Shown here: positions 50,958 through 59,679 of the stretch, piece after piece | Layout of the letters: each line of letters starts with the position of its first letter | Position numbering within the stretch: position 1 is the first letter of the stretch | Source: Nocardioides sp. Root240 | GTDB taxonomy: Bacteria > Actinomycetota > Actinomycetes > Propionibacteriales > Nocardioidaceae | Length of the DNA: 64,000 bases | Direction of reading: 5' to 3' | Assembly (NCBI RefSeq): GCF_001428825.1 | Contig: NZ_LMIT01000001.1 | Coordinates: forward strand, 428,440 to 492,439 | The notes under the pieces: model-generated | What the model was told of the DNA's origin: nothing | Databases searched by the model: none | The model's input: only the letters and a program-made list of their open reading frames with translations | Made by a program: the position numbers and the translations under genes

Positions 50958-52628
50958 ATGGTCACCACGTTCCACGGCACCCCGGTCGTCCCCGGCATCG
51001 CCCACGGGCCGGCCCAGCTCACCGTCTCCGACGTCTCCCCCGACGCCCTCGCCCGGTACGGCGACGGCGGCCACGCCGACGAGGAGGCCGCCCTCGCGGC
51101 CTACGACACGGCGGTCGAGACGGTGGCCGAGGGCTTCCGCCGCAAGGCGGCGGCCGCCGACGGAGCGACGGCCGGCGTGCTCACCGCCAGCGCCGGCCTG
51201 GCGACCGACCGCGGCCTGCGCTCCGCGGTCCGCAAGAACCTGCGTGCCGGCGAGCCGCTGCTCGCCGCCGTCGACCACGCGGTCGAGCAGTTCGTCACCG
51301 TGTTCACCGGCATGGGCGGGCTGATGGCCGAGCGGGTCACCGACCTGCGCGACATCCGCACCCGCGTGGTCGCGCGGCTGGTCGGCGAGCCCGAGCCCGG
51401 CGTCACCCTGCCCGACGAGCCGGTGGTGCTGGTCGCCACCGACCTGGCGCCGGCCGACACCGCCGGCCTGGACCCGGCGCTGGTCCTGGCCCTGGTCACC
51501 GAGCGCGGCGGCCCGACCAGCCACACCGCGATCATCGCGCGCCAGCTGGGCATCCCCTGCGTGGTCGGTGCGGCCGGCGTCGTCGCCGCGGTCGCCGGCC
51601 ACACGCTCCTGGTCGACGGTGCGACCGGCACGGTCGAGCTCGACCCCGAGCCGGGGGCCGCGGCCGAGCGGGTCGCGGCCGACACGCAGGAGCGGGCGGC
51701 GCTGGCGCAGTGGGAGGGCCCGGGCCGCACGGCCGACGGCCACCCGGTGAAGCTGCTCGCCAATGTCGCCGACCAGACGTCCGCCGTGGCCGCCGCCGAC
51801 GGCCCCGTCAGCGGCGTCGGCCTGTTCCGCACCGAGCTGAGCTTCCTCGACCGCGAGACCGAGCCGACGGTCGAGGAGCAGACGGCCGTGTACGCCGGCG
51901 TGCTGGCGCCCTTCGCCGCCGACGAGCGCTACGTCGTGGTGCGCACCCTCGACGCCGGCTCCGACAAGCCGATCGCGTTCGCGACCCACCCCGACGAGGA
52001 GAACCCGGCGCTCGGCGTCCGCGGCCTGCGGCTGTCCTTCACCGACCACGGCCTGCTCGACCGCCAGCTCGACGCGGTCGCCGCGGCAGCACAACGCAGC
52101 GGCGCCACCACCTGGGTGATGGCGCCGATGGTGGCGACGGTCGACGAGGCACGGGACTTCGCACGGTCGGCCCGTGCCCGCGGACTGGTGGCCGGCGTGA
52201 TGATCGAGGTTCCGAGTGCCGCGCTCCTGGCCGACCGGATCCTGGCCGAGGTGGACTTCCTGTCGATCGGCACCAACGACCTGACGCAGTACACGATGGC
52301 GGCCGACCGGCTCTGCTCCGACCTGGCGCACCTCACCGACCCGTGGCAGCCGGCGGTGCTGCAGCTGGTGGCGATGACCGCGGCAGCGGGCGAGCGGGCC
52401 GACAAGCCGGTCGGGGTCTGCGGCGAGGCCGCCGCCGATCCCCTGCTGGCCTGCGTGCTGGTCGGCCTCGGGATCACGTCGCTGTCGATGGCCGCGGCCG
52501 CCGTACGGCCGGTGGGGGCGCGACTGGCGACCGCCACCCTCGAGCAGTGCCGGGAAATGGCGAACGCGGCGCTCGCGGCTGCGGATCCCTCCGCAGCACG
52601 CGAGGCCGCGCGCGCCGTGCTTGCCTGA
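50958..52628 (+). CDS. ptsI: PTS enzyme I
   Basis: A 556-residue phosphoenolpyruvate-protein phosphotransferase starting the phosphate relay. The phosphorylated histidine is in ERGGPTSHTAIIARQLGIP, and the PEP-binding barrel has VGLFRTELSFLDR, SDKPIAF and SIGTNDLTQYTMA, with the catalytic cysteine in GVCGEAAADP. The ATG at 50958 is preferred over an upstream in-frame GTG at 50952. Confidence 0.96.
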   Translation: MVTTFHGTPVVPGIAHGPAQLTVSDVSPDALARYGDGGHADEEAALAAYDTAVETVAEGFRRKAAAADGATAGVLTASAGLATDRGLRSAVRKNLRAGEPLLAAVDHAVEQFVTVFTGMGGLMAERVTDLRDIRTRVVARLVGEPEPGVTLPDEPVVLVATDLAPADTAGLDPALVLALVTERGGPTSHTAIIARQLGIPCVVGAAGVVAAVAGHTLLVDGATGTVELDPEPGAAAERVAADTQERAALAQWEGPGRTADGHPVKLLANVADQTSAVAAADGPVSGVGLFRTELSFLDRETEPTVEEQTAVYAGVLAPFAADERYVVVRTLDAGSDKPIAFATHPDEENPALGVRGLRLSFTDHGLLDRQLDAVAAAAQRSGATTWVMAPMVATVDEARDFARSARARGLVAGVMIEVPSAALLADRILAEVDFLSIGTNDLTQYTMAADRLCSDLAHLTDPWQPAVLQLVAMTAAAGERADKPVGVCGEAAADPLLACVLVGLGITSLSMAAAAVRPVGARLATATLEQCREMANAALAAADPSAAREAARAVLA

Positions 52629-52640
52629 CGAAGGTCAGGC
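52623..52640. terminator. Hairpin spanning two convergent stop codons
   Basis: GCCTGAC (52623-52629) pairs with GTCAGGC (52634-52640) around GAAG. The stop codons of ptsI (TGA) and of the small gene on the other strand both lie inside the stem. Confidence 0.55.
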
Positions 52641-52889
52641 GGGGTCGATCTCGTCGATGGCCGGAGCCTCGACGGCCTTCTCCTCGCCGTGCTCGGCGAG
52701 AGCCCGGCGCGAGGAGTCGCGGATCTCGAAGACCTCGGTCGCGAACCCACCCACCGCGGCGGCGACGTCGCCGACCGCCTTGGTCAGGATCGTGGCGACC
52801 TCGCCGACGGTGGTGGCCGCCGCCTCGGCACCGGCCTGGATGGCGTCCTTGGCGATCTCGCCCTTGCTCAGGTGATCACGTCCACTCAT
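52635..52889 (-). CDS. Small Ala-rich hypothetical protein
   Basis: An 84-residue soluble, mostly helical protein with small residues in the middle (AGAEAAATTVGEVATILTKAV) and an acidic tail. No known domain or catalytic motif is seen. The ATG at 52889 has GGGGAG 10 nt upstream. It follows no clear operon: convergent to ptsI and 25 bp downstream of the desaturase gene, with which it may be cotranscribed. Confidence 0.6.
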   Translation of the reverse strand: MSGRDHLSKGEIAKDAIQAGAEAAATTVGEVATILTKAVGDVAAAVGGFATEVFEIRDSSRRALAEHGEEKAVEAPAIDEIDPA

Positions 52890-52914
52890 GGCGAGCATTC
52901 TCCCCGCAAAGGGC

Positions 52915-54069
52915 TCAGGCGGCCAACGAGTCGTCGGTCACGGCCTGCGGACCGCGGACCGGGGCCTCCTTCTGGGCGCCGCCCGGGAAGGAGAGGCGCA
53001 CGATCTTCGAGAAGACGCTGAAGAGCTGCTTGTGCAGCGGGCCCTTGTTGTAGGGCAGGCCGTAGCGCTCGCAGATCTCCTGCACCTCGACGGCCATCTC
53101 CGGGTAGCGGCGGGCCGGGATGTCGGGGAACAGGTGGTGCTCGATCTGGTGCGACAGGTTGCCGCTCATCACGTGCATCAGCTTGCCACCGGTGATGTTG
53201 GCCGAGCCGAGCATCTGGCGCAGGTACCACTGGCCGCGCGTCTCGTTCTCGGTCTCCTCGACCGAGAAGGACGCGACGCCGGCCGGGAAGTGGCCGCAGA
53301 AGATGATGTTGAAGGTCCACACGTTGCGGACCAGGTTGGCCACCGCGTTGCCGGCCAGGGTGCTCAGGAAGAGCGGGCCGGTCAGCGCCGGGAAGAGCAC
53401 GTAGTCCTTGAGGACCTGCTTGCCCATCTTCTTGCGGATCCGGCGCCAGATGGGGGCGTTCTCGCCACCGAACATCTTGCGACGGCCCGCGAACACCTCC
53501 TCGGTCTCGAGGTCGTGCAGGGCCACGCCCCACTCGAAGAAGGTCATCAGCAGGAACGCCCACAGCGGGTTGCCCAGGTAGTAGGGGTTCCACTTCTGCT
53601 CCGGGTCCATGCGCAGGATGCCGTAGCCCACGTCGCGGTCCTTGCCGACCACGTTGGTGTAGGTGTGGTGCATGTAGTTGTGGCCGTACTTCCAGTTCTC
53701 GGCCGGCGCCATCGTGTCCCAGTCGAACATGCGGGAGTTGAACGACGGGTCGCCCATCCAGTCGTACTGGCCGTGCATCACGTTGTGGCCGATCTCCATG
53801 TTGTCGAGGATCTTCGACACGGAGAGGGCGGCGACGGCGGGCACCCAGCCGATCACGGGCAGGTAGAACAGCGCGCGGCCGGCGATCTCGAAGCTGCGCT
53901 GGGCCTTTACGACCTTGCGCAGGTACTCCGCGTCGACCTCGCCGAGGTCGGCGATGATGCGCAGGCGCAGGGCGTCCAGCTCGGCGCCCAGCTGGTCGAT
54001 CTCGGCGTGGGTCAGGCCGTGGTACTTCTCGTCCGTGGTCGTGGCCACGGGCTCCATGAGCTCGGTCAT
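52915..54069 (-). CDS. Membrane fatty acyl desaturase (DesA3-like)
   Basis: A 384-residue di-iron desaturase probably introducing a double bond into acyl-CoA or phospholipid acyl chains. Three histidine clusters are present: GHNVMHG (His95, His99), GHNYMHHTYTN (His130, 134, 135) and HQIEHHLFPDIP near 310. Hydrophobic stretches LFYLPVIGWVPAVAALSV and LWAFLLMTFFEWG fit a membrane enzyme. AGGAG precedes the ATG at 54069. The electron-transfer partner is encoded 10 bp upstream, as in the DesA3/Rv3230c pair of mycobacteria. Confidence 0.94.
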   Translation of the reverse strand: MTELMEPVATTTDEKYHGLTHAEIDQLGAELDALRLRIIADLGEVDAEYLRKVVKAQRSFEIAGRALFYLPVIGWVPAVAALSVSKILDNMEIGHNVMHGQYDWMGDPSFNSRMFDWDTMAPAENWKYGHNYMHHTYTNVVGKDRDVGYGILRMDPEQKWNPYYLGNPLWAFLLMTFFEWGVALHDLETEEVFAGRRKMFGGENAPIWRRIRKKMGKQVLKDYVLFPALTGPLFLSTLAGNAVANLVRNVWTFNIIFCGHFPAGVASFSVEETENETRGQWYLRQMLGSANITGGKLMHVMSGNLSHQIEHHLFPDIPARRYPEMAVEVQEICERYGLPYNKGPLHKQLFSVFSKIVRLSFPGGAQKEAPVRGPQAVTDDSLAA

Positions 54070-54079
54070 CTCAGTCTCC

Positions 54080-55255
54080 TCAGAGGTCGATGTGGCAGTC
54101 ACCGGCGGCGGCGGTCACGCAGATGCGGACCTCCTCGTCCGGCAGTGCGGACTCCTCGCCGGTCAGGATGTTGCGGACGGTGCCCGCGGTCTTGGTGCGG
54201 GTGCAGGAGAAGCAGATCCCCATGCGGCAGCCGAACTCCGGCTTCAGGCCGAGCTCCTCGGCCTGCTCGAGCAGGCTGGCGCCGGATGCCGCGACGGTCT
54301 TGCCGGAGCGGGTGAACGAGATGTCCCCCTCGATCTCCTCGCCGGGTTGGGCGGCCCGGGCGACGGCCGGCTTGAAGAACTCCATCCGCAGGCGGTCTGA
54401 GTCGCCGTACGCCGCCTTGACCAGCTCCACCAGGCCCGGAGGCCCACAGAGCCAGGTGTCGGTGTCCTTGTAGTCCGGCACGAGCCGGCGCAGCTCGAAC
54501 TCGCTGAACACCTGGTCGCCGTGGCGCAGGTGGACGTCGACGCCGTTGTCGGCGGCGGCGATCTCGGCCAGCTCCTCGGCGAAGATCTGGTCCTCGGGGC
54601 TGCGCGCGAAGTGGAGGAAGGTCACCTTGCGGCCGGCGTGGGCCACCCCGTTGCGCTGGTAGCCGTCGCGGAGCAGGGTGCGGACCATCGACATCGCGGG
54701 CGTGATGCCCGAGCCACCGGTGATGAACACCAGCCGGCTGATCGTCGGCGTCGCCGGGCTCTCGACGAGGGTGAACTCGCCCTGCGCCTGGGACAGGTGG
54801 AGCACCTGGCCGGCCTGCGCCTCCCGGACCAGGTACGACGACACCTGGCCCTCGTCGTGGGCACGGATCGTGAGCGTGAACTGCTCGCCCCGGCCCGACG
54901 CGGCGGACGAGATCGAGAACGCACGGGTGAACCGCTTCGCGATCCCGGGGATCTCGACGCCGACCAGGACGTGCTGGCCGGCGCGGTGGCCGCGCCAGGT
55001 CGAGGTGGGCTGGAGGGTCAGGGTGGCGACCGGGGCGCTGCCGTCGGTCTCGCGGTGGATGGAGACGATCCGGGCCCGCACCTCGTGCGCGGCCCACATC
55101 GGGTTGAACCGCTCGAGGTAGCTGTCGACGCCGTGCGGGCTGGCGAGCGCCGTCACGAGCTTCGAGCGCAGCAGCAGGCCGAGCGGGCCGCCGCCTGCGC
55201 GGGCCTTGGCGGGGCGGGTGGGGAGGGCCGCCGGATCGGAGATGAGCGCGGTCAT
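54080..55255 (-). CDS. Ferredoxin reductase-type electron donor for the desaturase
   Basis: A 391-residue flavodoxin-reductase-like protein with FAD, NAD(P)H and C-terminal plant-type [2Fe-2S] domains. Visible are RFTRAFSISSA (FAD), VFITGGSGITPAMSM (nucleotide), LCGPPGLVELV, and the cluster cysteines in GCRMGICFSCTRTKTAG plus one later cysteine. The ATG at 55255 has AAGGAGG upstream. It feeds electrons to the adjacent desaturase (strong inference from pairing). Confidence 0.93.
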   Translation of the reverse strand: MTALISDPAALPTRPAKARAGGGPLGLLLRSKLVTALASPHGVDSYLERFNPMWAAHEVRARIVSIHRETDGSAPVATLTLQPTSTWRGHRAGQHVLVGVEIPGIAKRFTRAFSISSAASGRGEQFTLTIRAHDEGQVSSYLVREAQAGQVLHLSQAQGEFTLVESPATPTISRLVFITGGSGITPAMSMVRTLLRDGYQRNGVAHAGRKVTFLHFARSPEDQIFAEELAEIAAADNGVDVHLRHGDQVFSEFELRRLVPDYKDTDTWLCGPPGLVELVKAAYGDSDRLRMEFFKPAVARAAQPGEEIEGDISFTRSGKTVAASGASLLEQAEELGLKPEFGCRMGICFSCTRTKTAGTVRNILTGEESALPDEEVRICVTAAAGDCHIDL

Positions 55256-55274
55256 CGCGCCTCCTTCGGTGGAA

Positions 55275-55304
55275 AGTTTGGGTGTACGTCTGTACACCCA
55301 AACT
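55275..55304. promoter_or_regulatory. Perfect 30-bp palindromic operator
   Basis: AGTTTGGGTGTAC (55275-55287) and GTACACCCAAACT (55292-55304) are perfect complements around GTCT. It lies 19 bp before the reductase start and 79 bp before the divergent TetR gene, as expected for an autoregulatory TetR operator controlling the desaturase operon. Confidence 0.8.
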
Positions 55305-55371
55305 CTGACGCCCCACCCGGCAGCAGGTCAACGACCGGAGGCCGTGACAGTGCACACATGTTCACTGAAGG

Positions 55372-55377
55372 TAGGAT
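55372..55377 (+). promoter_or_regulatory. -10 box of TetR gene (leaderless)
   Basis: TAGGAT lies 6 nt before the ATG at 55384, with no ribosome binding site. An imperfect 18-bp palindrome AGTG(N10)CACT directly upstream (about 55349-55366) could be a second operator. Confidence 0.45.
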
Positions 55378-55383
55378 GGGTAC

Positions 55384-56013
55384 ATGACCGGGATTCGCGG
55401 CGAGCAGAAGGAGCGCACCCGTCGCGCGATCCTCGACGCGGCGCTGTCGCTGTCCGACGGATCCGCCCTCGTCGCCCTCTCGCTGCGCCAGGTCGCCAAG
55501 GAGGTCGGCATCGTGCCGACCGCGTTCTACCGGCACTTCCCCTCGATCGAGGACCTCGGCATGGCGCTCGTCGAGGAGTCCCTCGACACGCTGCGCACCC
55601 TGCTGCGCGAGCTGCGTCGTACCGCTGGCGACGACTTCCGGTCGATCATCGACGGCTCGGTCACCGTGCTGGTCACCCAGGTCCGCCAGGACCAGGCCCA
55701 CTTCGGCTTCATCGCCCGTGAGCGCTTCGCCGGGCCGCCGGCCGTCCGCGAGGCGATCGCCCGGGGCATCGAGCTCGCCGAGCGCGAGCTCGCGATCGAC
55801 CTGGCCCACCTCCCCGGCACCGACCAGTGGTCCGAGGAGGACCTGCGGGTGCTCTCGACCCTGATCGTGGGCGCGATGGTCGCCACCGCCGAGCGGCTGC
55901 TGACGGCCGGGTCCGGGTCGGACGCCGAGCGGAAGGTCGCCGACACCGCCCGCGCCCAGCTGCGGATGATGCTGATCGGCGCCATGCAGTGGCGCTCGCG
56001 GCCCTCCCCCTGA
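55384..56013 (+). CDS. TetR family regulator of the desaturase operon
   Basis: A 209-residue TetR protein with HTH RTRRAILDAALSL and LRQVAKEVGIVPTAFYRHF. The C-terminal domain is of the type used by lipid-responsive regulators but no ligand can be read. Divergent from the reductase-desaturase operon across a 30-bp palindrome; it probably represses that operon and senses acyl chains (inference). Confidence 0.88.
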   Translation: MTGIRGEQKERTRRAILDAALSLSDGSALVALSLRQVAKEVGIVPTAFYRHFPSIEDLGMALVEESLDTLRTLLRELRRTAGDDFRSIIDGSVTVLVTQVRQDQAHFGFIARERFAGPPAVREAIARGIELAERELAIDLAHLPGTDQWSEEDLRVLSTLIVGAMVATAERLLTAGSGSDAERKVADTARAQLRMMLIGAMQWRSRPSP

Positions 56014-56108
56014 TCCAGCACAGCAGGAACTCGTCACAACCAACCGGCCGTTCCCGGCGTCTCCCCTGGTGTCCTCCTCGACACCGAACCCCCAAGGGAG
56101 CCCCCACC

Positions 56109-56723
56109 ATGTCCGTCTCGGCCCGCCTGCTCGTCCCGCTCGTCGCGCTCGCCGCCCTGCTCACGGGCGTCCCCGCGACGTCCGCCGCGCCGGCCCCCGT
56201 CTCCACGGCCGTCTCCACGGCCGCCACCGTGCCCACCACCCGCGTCGTGATCCGCGTCGCCGACTGCGAGGGCTGCGAGGTCTTCCTGCAGCAGGGCCTG
56301 CGCAGCTCCTGGTGGTCCAGCCGGGTCCACCGGGTCCACGACGGCCGTGCTGTGTTCGTCGTACCGTCGCGCCACACGCGCGGCATGTCCGTCGGCATCA
56401 CCGGCACGTGGGAGGCGACCAGCCCGCACCCGTCCGGGTTCCAGTCGATCGTCACACTGCGCTACCGCGGCATCGCCGCCGGCACGCGGGTCACCCGCGC
56501 GGTCGCGTCGAGCAAGCGCTACGGCTCCGCCTGCTTCCCCGGTACGACGGCCGAGCGCCTCGTGGTCCCCATCCAGGCCCGCAAGGTCCGGGTCCCCGGC
56601 AACGGCGGCCCGGCGCTCAGCACGCTGGCCTGGGCGAGCCCGCAGACCCGCACCATGGCCGGGACGATGGAGCGGACCTACCGCGGCGTCTTCGGCGCCC
56701 AGGACGTCGTGCCCTGCTTCTGA
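56109..56723 (+). CDS. Secreted hypothetical protein
   Basis: A 204-residue exported protein: signal peptide MSVSARLLVPLVALAALLTG ending near ATSAAPA, then a compact beta-rich domain. Four cysteines are seen, in DCEGCEV near the mature N-terminus, GSACFPG and the C-terminal VVPCF, so two disulfides are likely. No enzyme motif. AAGGGAG precedes the ATG. Function unknown. Confidence 0.68.
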   Translation: MSVSARLLVPLVALAALLTGVPATSAAPAPVSTAVSTAATVPTTRVVIRVADCEGCEVFLQQGLRSSWWSSRVHRVHDGRAVFVVPSRHTRGMSVGITGTWEATSPHPSGFQSIVTLRYRGIAAGTRVTRAVASSKRYGSACFPGTTAERLVVPIQARKVRVPGNGGPALSTLAWASPQTRTMAGTMERTYRGVFGAQDVVPCF

Positions 56724-56802
56724 ACCGTCGTTGCCCGCGGCGGCGGGGTCATGCTCGTCACGTTCGGTGGACGCGAAGTTACCGACCAGTCACCATGGCG
56801 CG

Positions 56803-57861
56803 GTGCCCACCGCAGTCCAAAGCCTGACCACCGCCGCCCGCAATGCGTGGGCGATCTCCCCGCTCGGCCCCGGCGTCGAGCAGTACGACGGCCTACCGGC
56901 CACCGTGCTCAGTGACGAGCCGCACCGCCGGCTCACCCGGTACGACCGCGAGGCCCCGGCCACCGCGCCGCGCCCCGTCCTGCTCGTCCCGCCGCTCGCC
57001 GTCTCCGCGCGCTGCTTCGACCTGCGGCCCGGCCAGAGCCTGGCCGCCCACCTCGTCGGGACCGGGCGCGCGACGTACCTCGTCGACTACGGGGCCATCG
57101 GCTTCGCCGACCGGGCGATGGGCTTCGAGACCTGGGTGGACGACATCCTCCCGACCGCGATCCACGCGGTGCTCGACGACCACGCCGAGGCCGGCGACCG
57201 TGCCGACGGCGTCGACCTCGTCGGCTGGTCCCTCGGCGGCACGATGAGCCTGCTCACCGCCGCGGCGCACCCCGACCTGCCGATCGCCTCACTGACCGCC
57301 TTCGGCACGCCGATCGACTACTCGAGGATCCCGGCGGTCCAGCCGCTGATCGCCGCCGACCGCCTGCTCGGCTCCCGCGTCGCGACCGCCCCGACCGCCG
57401 CGCTCGGCGGCGTGCCGCGGCACCTGGTGCGCGCGAGCTACCGTGCGATGGCGCCCCGGCGTGAGCTGACCAAGGCCTACCACCTGGCGAAGAACATCCT
57501 CGACACCGAGACCCTCGCCCGCACCACCGCCATCGACGGCTTCATCGCCGAGATGCCGGGCTACCCGGGCCGGGCCTACCACCAGATCCACACCCGCCTG
57601 ATGGCCCGCAACGAGCTGGCCTCCGGCACCGTGCACCTGGGCCGCGGTCGCGAGGTGCGCCTCGCCGACGTCCGCACCAAGGTGCTGTTCGTCGGCAGCG
57701 AGACCGACAACATCGCCGACGGCCCCGCCGTCCGCGCTGGCGCCGACGTGGTCCCCGGCGCGACGTACGCCGCCGCCGACGGCCTCAGCCACCTCGGCCT
57801 GGTCGCCGGGCCGCGCGCGGCCGCGCTCAGCTGGCCGCTGATGGACGCCTTCTTGGGCTGA
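56803..57861 (+). CDS. Alpha/beta hydrolase resembling PHA synthase
   Basis: A 352-residue alpha/beta-fold protein similar in layout to class III PHA synthases: PVLLVPPLAVSARCFDLRPG oxyanion loop, the nucleophile elbow VDLVGWSLGGTMSL, and a late SHLGLV histidine region. PHA synthases have cysteine in the elbow (G-x-C-x-G); serine here points to hydrolase or acyltransferase activity instead. GTG start at 56803; there is no good ribosome binding site. Substrate unknown. Confidence 0.78.
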   Translation: MPTAVQSLTTAARNAWAISPLGPGVEQYDGLPATVLSDEPHRRLTRYDREAPATAPRPVLLVPPLAVSARCFDLRPGQSLAAHLVGTGRATYLVDYGAIGFADRAMGFETWVDDILPTAIHAVLDDHAEAGDRADGVDLVGWSLGGTMSLLTAAAHPDLPIASLTAFGTPIDYSRIPAVQPLIAADRLLGSRVATAPTAALGGVPRHLVRASYRAMAPRRELTKAYHLAKNILDTETLARTTAIDGFIAEMPGYPGRAYHQIHTRLMARNELASGTVHLGRGREVRLADVRTKVLFVGSETDNIADGPAVRAGADVVPGATYAAADGLSHLGLVAGPRAAALSWPLMDAFLG

Positions 57862-57868
57862 CGCCCCG

Positions 57869-57948
57869 GGGGTTGGTGACGCATTCCTGCGGTTGTCGGC
57901 CGTTGCAACCGTCAACAACCGCAGGAATCCCCGCCGGAGCGGGGATTC
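57869..57948 (+). repeat. 80-bp dispersed intergenic repeat, copy 2
   Basis: Matches the minus strand of 21031-21110 at 71 of 80 positions. TTCCTGCGGTTGT (57884-57896) pairs perfectly with ACAACCGCAGGAA (57915-57927). The alternative hairpin pairs GCAGGAATCCCC (57921-57932) with GGGGATTCCTGC (57941-57952). Both use 57921-57927, so they exclude each other. It fills the gap between the convergent hydrolase and MFS genes and may also act as terminator. Confidence 0.8.
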
Positions 57949-57970
57949 CTGCACCTGGCGACAGGGCAGC

Positions 57971-59452
57971 TCAGTGGCCGCCGTGCGCCCCCTCGGGCGC
58001 GTTCGCCTTCGACGGCAGCAGCAGCGCCATCGCGATCACCACGACGCCGATCACCGCACCGGCGAAGAAGGCCCACTGGAGGCCGCCCATGAAGGCGTCG
58101 GCGTCGTTGACGCCGTCCGCGGCCAGGCTCTCCGTGCGGTTGGTCATGATCACGACCAGCAGCGCAGTGCCGATCGCGCCGGAGACCTGCTGGAGCGTCC
58201 CGAGCAGCGAGCTGCCGTGCGAGTACAGCTGCGGCGACAGGTCACCGAGGCCGATGGTGAACACGGGCGTGAAGATCATCGCCAGGCTGACCATCAGCGC
58301 AACGTGGAGCGCCAGGATCGCGGCATAGGGCGTGTCCACGCCGATGCGGCTCATGCCGAAGAGCAGCGCGACCATCGCCACCGCGCCCGGGATGACGAGC
58401 GGGCGGGCGCCGATCCGGTCGTAGGCCTTGCCGACCTGCGGGCCGAGCAGGCCCATCGCCAGACCACCGGGCATGACCAGGAGACCGGTCTGCAGCTCAG
58501 TGAGGCCCCGGAGGTTCTGCAGGTAGAGCGGCAGCAGGATCATCGAGCCGAGGAAGGCCATGAAGCCGGCCGACATCAGCACGAGCGACACGGTGTAGTT
58601 GCGGTGGCGCAGGGTGCGCAGGTCCATCAGCGGGCGCTCGAGGCGCTGGAGACGCAGCTGCAGCACGGCGAAGGCGGCGATCAGGACCACGCCACCGCCG
58701 ATCAGGGCGGTCGGCAGCGGCCACTCGGCGTTGCCGACCTTGCTGAGCCCGAAGACGAAGCTGCTGAAGCCGCCGGCGGCGAGCACGACGCTGGTCCAGC
58801 TGACCGGGCTGCTGGTGGTCTCACCGACGTTCTCGAGCTGGCGGAAGCCGAACAGGCCGACCAGGATCGCGATGGGCAGCACCGCGACGAAGATGAACCG
58901 CCACGAGCCGAGCTCGAGCAGGACACCGGACACGGCCGGGCCCATCGCCGGGGCGCAGGACATCGCCAGCGTGACCTGGCCCATGACACGACCGCGGTCC
59001 TGGGCGGCGACCACCGTCATCAGCGTGGTCATCAGCAGCGGCATCATGACCGCCGTACCGCCGGCCTGGACGACCCGGCCGACGAGCAGGAAGCCGAACG
59101 TCGGCGCAATGGCCGCGATCAGGGTTCCGGTGCTGAAGGTGATCATCGCGGTGGCGTACGCCGTGCGCGTGGTCACCCGCTGGAGGAACCACCCCGTGAC
59201 CGGGATGACGGCAGCCATGGTCAGCATGAAGACCGTCAGCGCCCACTGGGCGGTGCTCTCGGTGATCTTGAAGTCCGACATCAGCGTCGGGACGGCGTTG
59301 ACCAGGGTGGTCTCGTTGAGGATCACGACGAAGGTCGCCGCGACCAGGAGCTTGATCACGAGCGGAGTGCGGCCCGGGGTCCCCGCGCTGCTGAACTCCT
59401 GCTCGAAGTCGGCGATGTCGCCGGTCTCGGTGGGCCCGGTGGGCGCAGTCAT
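57971..59452 (-). CDS. MFS exporter, DHA2 type
   Basis: A 493-residue transporter with 14 predicted helices. The first helix has VVILNETTLVNAVPTLM, followed by STAQWALTVFMLTMAAVIPV, LVGRVVQAGGTAVMMPLLM, and the antiporter motif C SCAPAMGPAVSGVLLELGSWRW-like stretch (here GSWRFIFV). AGGA precedes the ATG at 59452. The 227 bp upstream (59453-59679) hold no gene; a weak hairpin CCGGGGC/GCCCCGG (about 59574-59605) is the only structure I see. Confidence 0.85.
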   Translation of the reverse strand: MTAPTGPTETGDIADFEQEFSSAGTPGRTPLVIKLLVAATFVVILNETTLVNAVPTLMSDFKITESTAQWALTVFMLTMAAVIPVTGWFLQRVTTRTAYATAMITFSTGTLIAAIAPTFGFLLVGRVVQAGGTAVMMPLLMTTLMTVVAAQDRGRVMGQVTLAMSCAPAMGPAVSGVLLELGSWRFIFVAVLPIAILVGLFGFRQLENVGETTSSPVSWTSVVLAAGGFSSFVFGLSKVGNAEWPLPTALIGGGVVLIAAFAVLQLRLQRLERPLMDLRTLRHRNYTVSLVLMSAGFMAFLGSMILLPLYLQNLRGLTELQTGLLVMPGGLAMGLLGPQVGKAYDRIGARPLVIPGAVAMVALLFGMSRIGVDTPYAAILALHVALMVSLAMIFTPVFTIGLGDLSPQLYSHGSSLLGTLQQVSGAIGTALLVVIMTNRTESLAADGVNDADAFMGGLQWAFFAGAVIGVVVIAMALLLPSKANAPEGAHGGH

Positions 59453-59679
59453 GAGAGGTCCTATCGGTTGGTTGGCGTGGTCCAGCGGTGGCCGACCAGG
59501 GTGACGCCGGATCGAGTCGGGCGGCCGCCGCTTCACCAGTTCCACGAACGAGCCGACACCGTTTCGACATGTCCGGGGCAGAAAAATCATCGGTCCGCCC
59601 CGGGACACTGACAGGAGTCAATCGTCCAGCACCGACAGTCATTCCCGCCAACGGTTAAATCGACGGGAGCAGGTGGGGA

